This document shows, in pieces, positions 1 through 5,627 of a stretch of DNA of 7,447 bases. Under the pieces are notes generated by a model, which saw only the letters and a list, made by a program, of their open reading frames with translations, was not told where the DNA came from and searched no databases. The translations under genes were made by a program, and so were the position numbers. The number at the start of each line of letters is the position of its first letter. Within the stretch, counting starts at the first letter, position 1. This stretch comes from an uncultured Allomuricauda sp. (GTDB lineage Bacteria > Bacteroidota > Bacteroidia > Flavobacteriales > Flavobacteriaceae): the NCBI GenBank assembly GCA_937911965.1, contig CALDPL010000381.1, positions 1 through 7,447 on the forward strand, read 5' to 3'.

Positions 1-230
1 CTGTCGAAGTCGAGGCCCCGGCGGGCGAGCGCGCGCGGACGCCAGTTGCAGATCAGCACGTCGGCGCCGGCGCAGAGCGCGTGCAGCGTCTCGAGCCCCT
101 GGCCGGTCCCGAGATCGAGGGTCGAGGTGCGTTTGCCGCGGCGCCACATCGGCGCCGCCGGCAGCGCCGGGGGCAGCGGCTGGCTGATGAAGCGGCGGAT
201 CATGGGCGGAGCGCTCCGGCTGCCGGGATG
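1..230 (-). CDS. CaiB/BaiF family CoA-transferase, N-terminal fragment (cut by window edge and by junction)
   Basis: On the minus strand one frame stays open from about base 230 to base 1. Its peptide has the hallmark pattern of the N-terminal part of family III CoA-transferases: a short Pro-rich loop, then [12 protein letters not shown] (about bases 148 down to 113), an '[10 protein letters not shown]' stretch (about 71 to 42) and an R-x-L-x-R-x-G-L-D-F-D ending at base 3. Family members normally read RGKRSVTLDL...ADVLVENFRP...LGL. These enzymes move CoA between acyl-CoA thioesters and free acids (carnitine, oxalate, bile-acid or aromatic-acid metabolism); the substrate cannot be told here. 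An ATG lies at 203-201, but family-like sequence appears to continue upstream (His-Pro-Gly at 230-222), so that ATG is probably internal and the true start is missing. The catalytic Asp lies further downstream in the family and is outside the window. The plus-strand frame over the same bases is an antisense shadow. Confidence 0.72.
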
Positions 231-236
231 GCGGCC
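228..236. other. Probable chimeric junction 1 (CoA-transferase to ftsI)
   Basis: Minus-strand CoA-transferase similarity stops at about base 228-230, and plus-strand FtsI similarity starts at about 231 with '[12 protein letters not shown]'. Two unrelated genes on opposite strands meet with no intergenic DNA, and both are cut inside their conserved part. The exact base cannot be fixed by eye because GC-rich sequence around 'ATGGCGGCC' could belong to either side. Confidence 0.7.
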
Positions 237-660
237 CACGTGGTCGGCATGACCAACATCGACGACCTCGGTCTCGAGGGGCTCGAGCTCTCGTACGATG
301 AGCTGCTGCGCGGGCGGCCGGGGCTGAAGACGGTGCTGAGGAACCGGCGCGGCGAGACGATCAAGAACCTCGATTACCAGCGCGCGCCGCGCTTCGGCAC
401 GGACGTCACGCTGAGCCTCGACATGCGCCTGCAGTTCCTCGCGTTTCGCGAGCTGAAGGCGGCGGTCGCCGGCCACCGCGCCCGCTCCGGCTCGCTGGTG
501 ATGCTGGACGCGCGCACCGGCGAGATTCTGGCGCTGGTCAACGAGCCGTCGTTCAACCCGAACGATCTGCGCGCGGCCGGCCGCGAAGGCATGCGCAACC
601 GGGCCATCACCGACATCTACGAGCCCGGCTCGACCATCAAACCGTTCACCGTGCTGGCGG
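231..660 (+). pseudogene. ftsI: Peptidoglycan D,D-transpeptidase FtsI (PBP3), internal fragment
   Basis: FtsI cross-links septal peptidoglycan in the inner membrane divisome. This slice holds about 144 residues of its middle. It begins with A-H-V-V-G-x-T-N-I-D-D-x-G-L-E-G-L-E (bases 234-287), the dimerisation/pedestal segment just before the transpeptidase domain. It continues through '[15 protein letters not shown]' and '[25 protein letters not shown]', and ends at the active site E-P-G-S-T-I-K-P. The nucleophilic Ser codon is at 630-632 and the Lys of SxxK at 639-641. The membrane anchor is missing upstream, and the SxN and KTG motifs are missing downstream, so it cannot be an active transpeptidase. 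A usual FtsI has about 570-610 residues. The reading frame runs on into a chemoreceptor (next entry). An upstream GTG at base 81 opens the frame formally, but bases 81-230 are antisense to the CoA-transferase and are not FtsI. Similarity is closest to gammaproteobacterial FtsI by memory of the motifs; the exact lineage is uncertain. Confidence 0.85.
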
Positions 661-665
661 CCGAA
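651..665. other. Probable chimeric junction 2 (ftsI to chemoreceptor), in frame
   Basis: FtsI reads as expected through '[11 protein letters not shown]' (to about base 662). The next residues, '[15 protein letters not shown]', are the segment just after the hairpin tip of a chemoreceptor signalling domain, which normally reads 'GFAVVAxEIRxLAQ'. The two parents plausibly share 'V-x-A-A' with GC-rich codons (GTGCTGGCGGCC), so a short microhomology could have caused the join. Confidence 0.75.
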
Positions 666-1577
666 ATCCGGCGGCTGGCGCAGACAACGACGCAGTCGTC
701 GAGCGACGTGGGCGAGAATATCGCCCGGCTAGAGCGGACTGCGGGAACACTGATCGAAGTGCTCAAGGCCAATATCGAACGCGGGCGCGACGCCACCAGG
801 CATATCGACAGCCTCAGCCAGTCGCTGACGGAGATGGCAGCGCTGGTGCACCAGTTCCACGACCGCTCGCAGGCAATCGCCGGCTGCAACACTCGCGCGG
901 AGGCGGAGGTGGCCAAGCTCGATGCGGGTCTCACCGAATTCCGCGATGTCGCCGCGCGAAGCAGCAAGCGGGCACGGCAGGCACGCGAACAGCTCGAAGC
1001 GCTGGAAAGCCGCGCCAACGACATGCTCAACCAGGTTGCGCATGGCGGCATCACAACGCGCAATTCGGACTTCATCGCAATGGCGCTGGCCAATGCGGGC
1101 GAGCTGACCGCGCTGATCGACCGGCAGCTTGCTGAGGGGCAGGTCGGCGAGGGCGCGTTGTTCGACACCGACTACCGCGCCCGGCCCGACACCGATCCCG
1201 TCCAGTACGACAACCGCTTCGCCGACTTCGCCGACCGGCACATAAGGCCGCTGCTCGACCGGCAGACATCGCAGCACAAGGCGATCGTCGGCTGCTGCCT
1301 GATCGACATGAACGGCTACCTCCCGACCCATATCACCGAGCGCAGCCAGGGCCAGATACCGGGGCAGGTCCGCCGCAACCAGGAATTCAGCCGCAATCGC
1401 CAGATCTTCATGGATGGCCAGACCCGCCGCGCGCTGGACGAGGAGGGCGAGTTTTTCCTCTACGCCTATCGCCAGGATTTGGGCGAGGGCAGGTACCGGG
1501 CGCTGCGCAGCGTATTCGTGCCGCTGGTGTTCAACGGCCGCAAATGGGGGCTGTACGAGCTTGGGTATTTGATCTGA
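661..1577 (+). pseudogene. Methyl-accepting chemotaxis protein, C-terminal fragment with terminal sensor-like domain
   Basis: Chemoreceptors pass ligand signals to CheA/CheW. This fragment has about 304 codons and starts right after the signalling hairpin tip: '[26 protein letters not shown]' (bases about 660-737) is the descending helix of the MA domain. A long, probably coiled-coil helical stretch follows (about 738-1070), then a compact C-terminal domain (about 1155-1577). That domain contains '[15 protein letters not shown]' (1287-1331), '[16 protein letters not shown]' (1389-1436), '[20 protein letters not shown]' and an ending '[10 protein letters not shown]'. This matches the C-terminal portion of sphingomonad/Erythrobacter chemoreceptors, where D-x-N-G-Y-L-P-T-H recalls the DxxGYxPxH pattern of Cache/PAS-like sensor folds. 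The stop is TGA at 1575-1577. The N-terminal half (any membrane part, first methylation helix and hairpin tip) is missing, replaced in frame by FtsI. The family call is good; the ligand is unknown. Confidence 0.82.
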
Positions 1578-1639
1578 GGCTGAAAGGACGCGAGCGAGCA
1601 GGTCAGCTCAAATCCGGTCGCGAGCGTATCTTTCCATCT

Positions 1640-1667
1640 CGTCATTCCCGCGAAAGCGGGGACCCAG
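1640..1667 (+). repeat. Palindromic dispersed repeat ('VIPAKAG' type), left copy
   Basis: A 28-base unit contains the stem CCCGC-GAAA-GCGGG (1647-1660), a GNRA-type tetraloop if transcribed, flanked by GTCATT and GACCCAG. When translated the element gives the well-known peptide signature VIPAKAGTQ or VPAFAGMT, which marks short palindromic repeats scattered in intergenic DNA of many proteobacteria. It matches the copy at 1742-1769 in inverted orientation with one mismatch. Confidence 0.8.
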
Positions 1668-1741
1668 TCGGCTACGGCAGCGGAGGGATGGCTAGTCCGG
1701 ATTAAAAGCAAGCTGGAATTCGCGCTGCACGCGAAAGCTTA

Positions 1742-1769
1742 CTGGGTCCCCGCTTTCGCGGGGATGACG
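1742..1769 (-). repeat. Palindromic dispersed repeat ('VIPAKAG' type), right inverted copy
   Basis: This is the reverse complement of 1640-1667 with a single difference (GGGG against GGGA in the stem flank). Its own stem is CCCCGC-TTTC-GCGGGG (1749-1764). The pair could also fold together into a long hairpin with a 74-base loop (1668-1741). A role in mRNA 3'-end stability or transcription termination between the two flanking genes is possible but not shown. Confidence 0.8.
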
Positions 1770-1807
1770 GGAAGGGGCTGGGCCCTCGCGATCCACTTAC
1801 GATCCGA

Positions 1808-1844
1808 GAGCGACCGGTCGGCTGGGCCTCTCCGATCGGCGCTC
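1808..1844 (+). promoter_or_regulatory. Imperfect hairpin upstream of the MFS gene
   Basis: GAGCG (1808-1812) pairs with CGCTC (1840-1844). After a bulged A at 1813, CCG (1814-1816) pairs with CGG (1837-1839), a G.T wobble joins 1817 and 1836, and TCGG (1818-1821) pairs with CCGA (1832-1835). The loop is 10 bases (1822-1831). That makes 13 pairs ending 54 bases before the MFS ATG. No T-run follows, so it is not a classical terminator. A 5'-UTR regulatory structure or a protein-binding dyad are both possible. The structure is seen directly; the function is inference. Confidence 0.4.
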
Positions 1845-1898
1845 GCACAGCCCCGCAGCTTACAGGAACACAATCGTGGCGCTACGAGCTTACAGCAT

Positions 1899-3140
1899 AT
1901 GCTGAGCGCAATCCTTCCGGTTCGCAGCCTGCTCCTGGCCATCTTCATGCTGATGGCCGGCAGCGGGTTCATGGGCACGCTGATCGGGGTCAGGCTTGAA
2001 GAGGCGGGCCGCAGCGCTCTGATCATAGGCGCGGTCGGGACGGCATATTTCGTCGGGCTGGTCGCAGGCTCGCAAAGGGCCGGGGTGCTGGTCGCCGGAG
2101 TTGGACATATCCGCGCCTTCACCGCCTTCGTGGCGCTGTTCTCGGCCAGCACGCTGACTTATGCGTTCGACAGCCACCCCCTGCTGTGGACGGCGCTTCG
2201 CTTCATCGACGGGCTTTGCATCGCGGGCGTTTATATCTGCCTCGAAAGCTGGCTCAACGAACGCGCCGAAACGCAGGCGCGCGGCTCGGTTCTGGCGGGC
2301 TACATGATGGCGATCTATATCGGGCAGGCAATCGGACAGTTCCTCCTGAACCTGAGCGACGCCGCGCCATCGCTGCCGTTCCTCGTGGCGTCGATCCTGA
2401 TCTCACTGTCGGCCATTCCGGTCGCCTTGACGCGCATAACAGCGCCGCCGCACCATGGCAGCGCGACGCTGCGGGTGGCCGAGCTCTATGCGAAATCCCC
2501 TCTCGCCATCGTGGGCACGACCGTCACCGGCCTGATGCTCGGAGCGTTCTATGCGCTCGGCGGGGTCTATGCCCGCCGGCTGGGCATGGACCTCTCCTCC
2601 GTGGCGATCTTCATGAGCACCGTGATCCTGGGCGGGGTAGCGCTGCAGTGGCCGCTCGGCCGGCTGTCGGACCGGTTCGACCGGCGGCGCGTGATCGTCG
2701 CCGCCTTCGCCGGCGCTCTTGCGGCAAGTCTCGGCGTCGCACTGGTCGGTGCTCCGGGCCCTCTCCTGCTGGTCTTCGGCGCATTGTTCGGCGGCCTCAG
2801 CTTCGCGCTCTACCCGCTGTGCGTCGCCCATGCGAACGACCGCCTCGCGCCCGAGCAGCGCGTCGCCGCGACCGGCGGGCTGGTTCTGCTATATTCCGCC
2901 GGAGCTGCAGCCGGCCCGCTCGCCGCGGCTTTCGCCATGACGCTCTCCGGCACGGCCGGCCTGTTCCAGTTCATTGCCCTGTGCGCAGGCAGCACGCTCT
3001 GCTTCGGCCTGTGGCGGCAGGCGAGGGTTCGGCCCGTACCGGCACACCGGCAGCAGGACTATCGTATTCTGCCGCGCACTACGCCGATGTCCGCCTCGCT
3101 CGATCCGCTGGCCCCGGAAGACCCGCAGGAAACATCATGA
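1899..3140 (+). CDS. MFS transporter, YcaD-like
   Basis: This gene encodes a 413-residue inner-membrane protein with about 12 hydrophobic helices, the normal size for the major facilitator superfamily. N-terminal half: helix 1 'SLLLAIFMLMAGSGFMGTLIG' around residues 10-30; helix 2 around 41-57; 'VGHIRAFTAF' (68-77) leading into helix 3; then 'RFIDGLCIAGVYICLESWLNERA' (101-123). The VGHxRAF and ESWLNxR motifs are typical of the YcaD-like MFS subgroup. The central loop is at about 180-198. In the second half, G-R-L-S-D-R-F-D-R-R-R (254-264) is the cytoplasmic motif-A equivalent between helices 8 and 9. The polar C-terminal tail 'YRILPRTTPMSASLDPLAPEDPQ' resembles tails in sphingomonad homologues. 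The ATG at 1899 was chosen because the hydrophobic N-terminus follows it at once; the frame is open back to 1764 without family-like sequence. The ribosome-binding site is weak; an AGGA at 1863-1866 sits too far upstream. The substrate is unknown. This is the only complete gene of the alphaproteobacterial piece. Confidence 0.87.
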   Translation: MLSAILPVRSLLLAIFMLMAGSGFMGTLIGVRLEEAGRSALIIGAVGTAYFVGLVAGSQRAGVLVAGVGHIRAFTAFVALFSASTLTYAFDSHPLLWTALRFIDGLCIAGVYICLESWLNERAETQARGSVLAGYMMAIYIGQAIGQFLLNLSDAAPSLPFLVASILISLSAIPVALTRITAPPHHGSATLRVAELYAKSPLAIVGTTVTGLMLGAFYALGGVYARRLGMDLSSVAIFMSTVILGGVALQWPLGRLSDRFDRRRVIVAAFAGALAASLGVALVGAPGPLLLVFGALFGGLSFALYPLCVAHANDRLAPEQRVAATGGLVLLYSAGAAAGPLAAAFAMTLSGTAGLFQFIALCAGSTLCFGLWRQARVRPVPAHRQQDYRILPRTTPMSASLDPLAPEDPQETS

Positions 3141-3199
3141 GCAGCGCTGCGTTAAATGCTGCAGCACTTGGGCTCCGATCCTGTTAGGGGCGCCCTGCC

Positions 3200-3217
3200 G
3201 GCACCCCTTCGGGTGCC
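3200..3217 (+). promoter_or_regulatory. Perfect 7-bp hairpin just upstream of the DUF6481-like gene
   Basis: GGCACCC (3200-3206), loop CTTC, GGGTGCC (3211-3217). It lies between the MFS stop (3140) and the ATG at 3236, ending 5 bases before a GGAG Shine-Dalgarno-like sequence (3222-3225). No T-run follows, so a rho-independent terminator is unlikely. Its closeness to the ribosome-binding site makes a translational control element conceivable, but nothing proves it. Confidence 0.35.
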
Positions 3218-3235
3218 CCATGGAGCAGATTTCGA

Positions 3236-3445
3236 ATGGCTGGATACAAGACCCCGGATTTCAACGAACGTGCGGCCGCGGCTCGCGCCGCAAAGCAGGA
3301 AGCGCTCGATCAGCTGCGCAACAAGCCCGCCCCTGATCCAGCATTGGTTGCGGAGCGCCAGGCGGTACGCGCAGCCCGCGAGTCCGCCGCGCAAGAGCGC
3401 GATGCCGCCCGCCAGCTCAAGCTCAAGGAAGCCAAGGCTGCCAAA
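3236..3445 (+). pseudogene. DUF6481-like small basic protein, N-terminal fragment
   Basis: The ATG at 3236 has GGAG ten bases upstream. The first 70 residues are rich in Ala, Arg, Lys, Glu and Gln and strongly helical: M-A-G-Y-K-T-P-D-F-N-E-R-A-A-A-A-R, then 'LRNKPAPDPALVAERQA', then alternating charged repeats. This resembles the short alphaproteobacterial proteins grouped as DUF6481 (about 100-120 residues, function unknown), recognised from the 'GYKxPDFxERxAA' opening. The gene is cut at about 3430-3446, where the frame passes into flavobacterial FtsK. Codon use before the join (GCC, CGC, CAG, CTC) fits the GC-rich piece; after it TTG, AAA and ATA become common. Confidence 0.65.
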
Positions 3446-3448
3446 TTG
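3428..3448. other. Probable chimeric junction 3 (DUF6481-like to ftsK), in frame
   Basis: Residues up to 'KEAKAAK' (codons to 3445) fit the small alphaproteobacterial protein; from 'LVKDFGEFDPKLEL' (3446 on) the sequence is flavobacterial FtsK. GC content and codon choice drop sharply here. A Lys/Ala-rich stretch with AAGGC and GCCAA motifs is plausible in both parents, so microhomology may have guided the join. Confidence 0.85.
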
Positions 3449-4972
3449 GTCAAGGATTTTGGGGAGTTCGACCCCAAATTGGAACTCGGCAATTATAAGT
3501 TCCCCCCCTTGGACCTTTTGGAGTCCCACGGAGCTTCCAAAGGCATTACCATAAACCAGGAGGAACTGGAGGAAAACAAGAACAGGATCGTCAGCACCCT
3601 GAAGAACTATAAGATTGGAATTGCCCAGATCAAGGCCACCATTGGTCCTACGGTGACCTTGTACGAAATCGTCCCTGAGGCCGGAATCAGGATTTCCAAG
3701 ATCAAAAACCTGGAGGACGACATTGCACTTTCACTGGCCGCATTGGGCATCAGGATCATCGCCCCCATACCCGGCAAGGGAACCGTGGGGATAGAGGTGC
3801 CCAACAAAAATGCCACAGTGGTGTCCATGCGATCGGTCATAGCCTCCAACAGGTTCCAAAAGGCCGAAATGGAACTCCCCATTGCCTTTGGCAAGACGAT
3901 CAGCAACGAAACCTTTGTAGTGGACCTGGCCAAGATGCCCCACCTGCTCATGGCAGGGGCCACGGGCCAGGGAAAATCGGTGGGCCTCAATGCGGTGATC
4001 ACCTCCCTGCTGTACAAGAAACACCCGGCAGAGGTAAAGTTCATCTTTGTGGATCCCAAAAAGGTGGAGTTGACCCTGTACAACAAGATAGAACGTCACT
4101 TTTTGGCCAAGCTTCCGGATTCCGAGGAAGCCATCATCACGGACAATACCAAGGTGATCAATACCCTGAACTCCCTCTGTATCGAAATGGACAACCGCTA
4201 CGAGCTCTTGAAAGTGGCCATGGTCCGGAACATAAAGGAGTACAACGTAAAATTCAAGGCGAGAAAATTGAATCCCAATGATGGGCACCGATTCCTTCCC
4301 TATATCGTCCTGATCATCGATGAATTTGCGGACCTGATCATGACAGCCGGCAAGGAGGTCGAGACCCCTATTGCCAGATTGGCACAATTGGCCCGTGCGA
4401 TCGGAATTCATTTGATCATCGCCACCCAAAGGCCGTCGGTCAACGTGATCACGGGCATCATCAAGGCAAACTTTCCCGCACGGATCGCTTTTCGGGTGAC
4501 CTCCAAGATAGACTCCCGTACCATCCTGGATGCCCAGGGGGCGGACCAGCTCATCGGCCGGGGAGATATGCTCTATACCCAGGGAAATGATGTCACACGG
4601 CTGCAATGTGCCTTTGTGGACACCCCGGAAGTGGGGAAGATCACCGAGTACATCGGTTCACAACGCGCCTATCCGGAAGCCTATTTGCTCCCCGAATATG
4701 TGGGCGAGGACTCTGGCACGGCAATTGATTATGATATTTCGGAGCGGGACGGGATGTTCCGGGAAGCCGCAGAGGTCATAGTGGTCGCACAACAGGGTTC
4801 GGCCTCCCTGATCCAACGCAAGCTGAAATTGGGCTATAACAGGGCCGGGAGGATCATCGATCAGTTGGAAGCGGCGGGGATCGTTGGCCCCTTTGAGGGA
4901 AGTAAGGCCCGTCAGGTGCTGATTCCCGATATCCATTCGCTGGAACAATTATTGGAAAATGAATCAAAATAA
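3446..4972 (+). CDS. ftsK: DNA translocase FtsK, C-terminal motor (5'-truncated by junction)
   Basis: FtsK is the septal hexameric dsDNA pump that clears and resolves chromosome ends at division. Numbering residues from the ATG at 3236, FtsK sequence starts at about 71 and holds the alpha domain (about 105-190), the RecA-like beta motor with Walker A G-A-T-G-Q-G-K-S-V-G (241-250; bases 3956-3985), Walker B 'VLIIDE' (358-363) followed by FADL, and sensor-type 'IIATQRPSVNVITG' (394-407). The C-terminal gamma winged helix (about 508-565) contains 'GSASLIQRKLKLGYNRAGRIIDQLE' and 'GPFEGSKARQVL'; it reads orienting sequences on DNA. The wording closely matches Flavobacteriia FtsK, which normally has about 800 residues with an N-terminal four-helix membrane domain and linker. 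Those parts are missing, replaced in frame by 70 alphaproteobacterial codons. The stop TAA is at 4970-4972. It heads a compact plus-strand cluster with lolA, the Lpt permease and ribB. Confidence 0.95.
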   Translation: MVKDFGEFDPKLELGNYKFPPLDLLESHGASKGITINQEELEENKNRIVSTLKNYKIGIAQIKATIGPTVTLYEIVPEAGIRISKIKNLEDDIALSLAALGIRIIAPIPGKGTVGIEVPNKNATVVSMRSVIASNRFQKAEMELPIAFGKTISNETFVVDLAKMPHLLMAGATGQGKSVGLNAVITSLLYKKHPAEVKFIFVDPKKVELTLYNKIERHFLAKLPDSEEAIITDNTKVINTLNSLCIEMDNRYELLKVAMVRNIKEYNVKFKARKLNPNDGHRFLPYIVLIIDEFADLIMTAGKEVETPIARLAQLARAIGIHLIIATQRPSVNVITGIIKANFPARIAFRVTSKIDSRTILDAQGADQLIGRGDMLYTQGNDVTRLQCAFVDTPEVGKITEYIGSQRAYPEAYLLPEYVGEDSGTAIDYDISERDGMFREAAEVIVVAQQGSASLIQRKLKLGYNRAGRIIDQLEAAGIVGPFEGSKARQVLIPDIHSLEQLLENESK

Positions 4973-4976
4973 GACC

Positions 4977-5624
4977 ATGATCAAGAAGCATATCCTTTTT
5001 TTGGCACTGTGCGCAACGGTGTCCATATCCTTTGGACAGAGCGCCGATAAGGCCAAGGCCTTATTGGACGAAGTATACGATAAGGTGGGGTCCTACGGGA
5101 ACATCAGTATAGATTTCCAGTCCACCCTTGAAAATTCGGAGGCCAACCTTAAGCAGGAAACCAATGGGACCCTGGTCCTGAGTGGGGAGAAATACCTGCT
5201 CAATTATATGGGGGCCCAACAGCTCTATGACGGCAACAAATTATATACCATCGTCCCTGAGAATGAAGAAGTGACCATAGAGGATGTCGCGCAGGGCGAC
5301 GACAGTCTCAACCCCTCCAAAATGCTCACCTTTTACAGGACCGGCCACAATTACCAATGGGACATCCTCCAAACCGTGGGAGGACGGAAAATTCAATATG
5401 TGAAATTGGTGCCGATAGATTCAAAGGCGGAAATCCAATCGATCCTCTTGGGCATAGACACCCAGACCAAACACATATACAAACTGATCCAAACGGGCAG
5501 CAATGGCACAAAAACCACCCTGACCGTCAATTCTTTTAGAACCGACCAGCCCCTTTCCAGTACTCTTTTTACCTTTAATGCGAAAAAATACGAGGACCAA
5601 GGATATTATATCTCTAGAAATTAG
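4977..5624 (+). CDS. lolA: Outer membrane lipoprotein carrier protein LolA
   Basis: LolA is the periplasmic chaperone that takes lipoproteins from LolCDE to the outer membrane; Bacteroidota usually lack a LolB partner. From the ATG at 4977 the product has 215 residues. It starts with a clear Sec signal peptide (M-I-K-K, hydrophobic 'HILFLALCATVSISFG', cleavage next to Gln), then 'AKALLDEVYDKVGSYGNISIDFQSTLEN', then a beta-rich LolA fold with 'KYLLNYMGAQQLYDGNKLYTIVPENEEVTI', 'PSKMLTFYRTGHNYQWD' and the ending 'LSSTLFTFNAKKYEDQGYYISRN'. This agrees with flavobacterial LolA from end to end. An in-frame ATG at 4959 would overlap ftsK by 14 bases and add six polar residues ahead of the signal peptide; 4977 gives the cleaner signal peptide and sits 4 bases after the ftsK stop. 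Stop TAG at 5622-5624. Tight spacing on both sides suggests co-transcription with ftsK and the Lpt permease. Confidence 0.92.
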   Translation: MIKKHILFLALCATVSISFGQSADKAKALLDEVYDKVGSYGNISIDFQSTLENSEANLKQETNGTLVLSGEKYLLNYMGAQQLYDGNKLYTIVPENEEVTIEDVAQGDDSLNPSKMLTFYRTGHNYQWDILQTVGGRKIQYVKLVPIDSKAEIQSILLGIDTQTKHIYKLIQTGSNGTKTTLTVNSFRTDQPLSSTLFTFNAKKYEDQGYYISRN

Positions 5625-5627
5625 GCG

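Larger units (their letters stand above)
1578..1898. other. Intergenic region with inverted repeats and a leader hairpin
   Basis: These 321 bases separate the chemoreceptor stop from the chosen MFS start. They hold two inverted copies of a palindromic dispersed repeat (1640-1667 and 1742-1769) and a strong imperfect hairpin (1808-1844). The MFS reading frame stays open back to 1764, but that extension runs through the repeat and has no transporter-like sequence. No T-run terminator or clear -35/-10 pair was found. Confidence 0.7.

Noticed and set aside
46..252. Plus-strand 68-codon ORF
   Set aside because: It is an antisense shadow of the CoA-transferase frame and continues across junction 1 without any recognisable domain.
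81..1577. A single 498-residue penicillin-binding chemoreceptor
   Set aside because: The first 50 codons are antisense to a CoA-transferase, the middle is an incomplete FtsI and the end an incomplete chemoreceptor. Neither enzyme nor receptor core is whole, so a chimeric join is far more likely than a functional fusion.
1640..1769. Small CRISPR array or IS ends
   Set aside because: There are only two units, inverted rather than direct. There is no transposase or target duplication, and the sequence fits the known dispersed palindromic repeat.
1764..1898. N-terminal extension of the MFS protein
   Set aside because: It runs through the palindromic repeat and the leader hairpin, has no transporter-like residues, and the protein from 1899 already has the normal length and first helix.
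3142..3165. GC-rich dyad after the MFS stop as a terminator
   Set aside because: GCAGCGCTGC is a palindrome and can pair with a nearby GCTGCAGC, but no T-run follows and competing pairings are weak.
3137..3187. Sixteen-codon ORF starting in ATGA overlap with the MFS stop
   Set aside because: It has no recognisable sequence, is very short and is mostly Ala/Leu. The overlap alone is not enough.
3731..4606. Long minus-strand ORF of 291 codons inside ftsK
   Set aside because: It is antisense to the strongly conserved FtsK motor and has no family resemblance. The same holds for the minus-strand frames at 2403-2831, 3607-4086 and 5664-6392.
3236..4972. A novel soluble FtsK with an alphaproteobacterial N-terminal extension
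   Set aside because: Homology, base composition and codon use all switch at one point (about 3446), and similar artificial joins occur elsewhere in the window.
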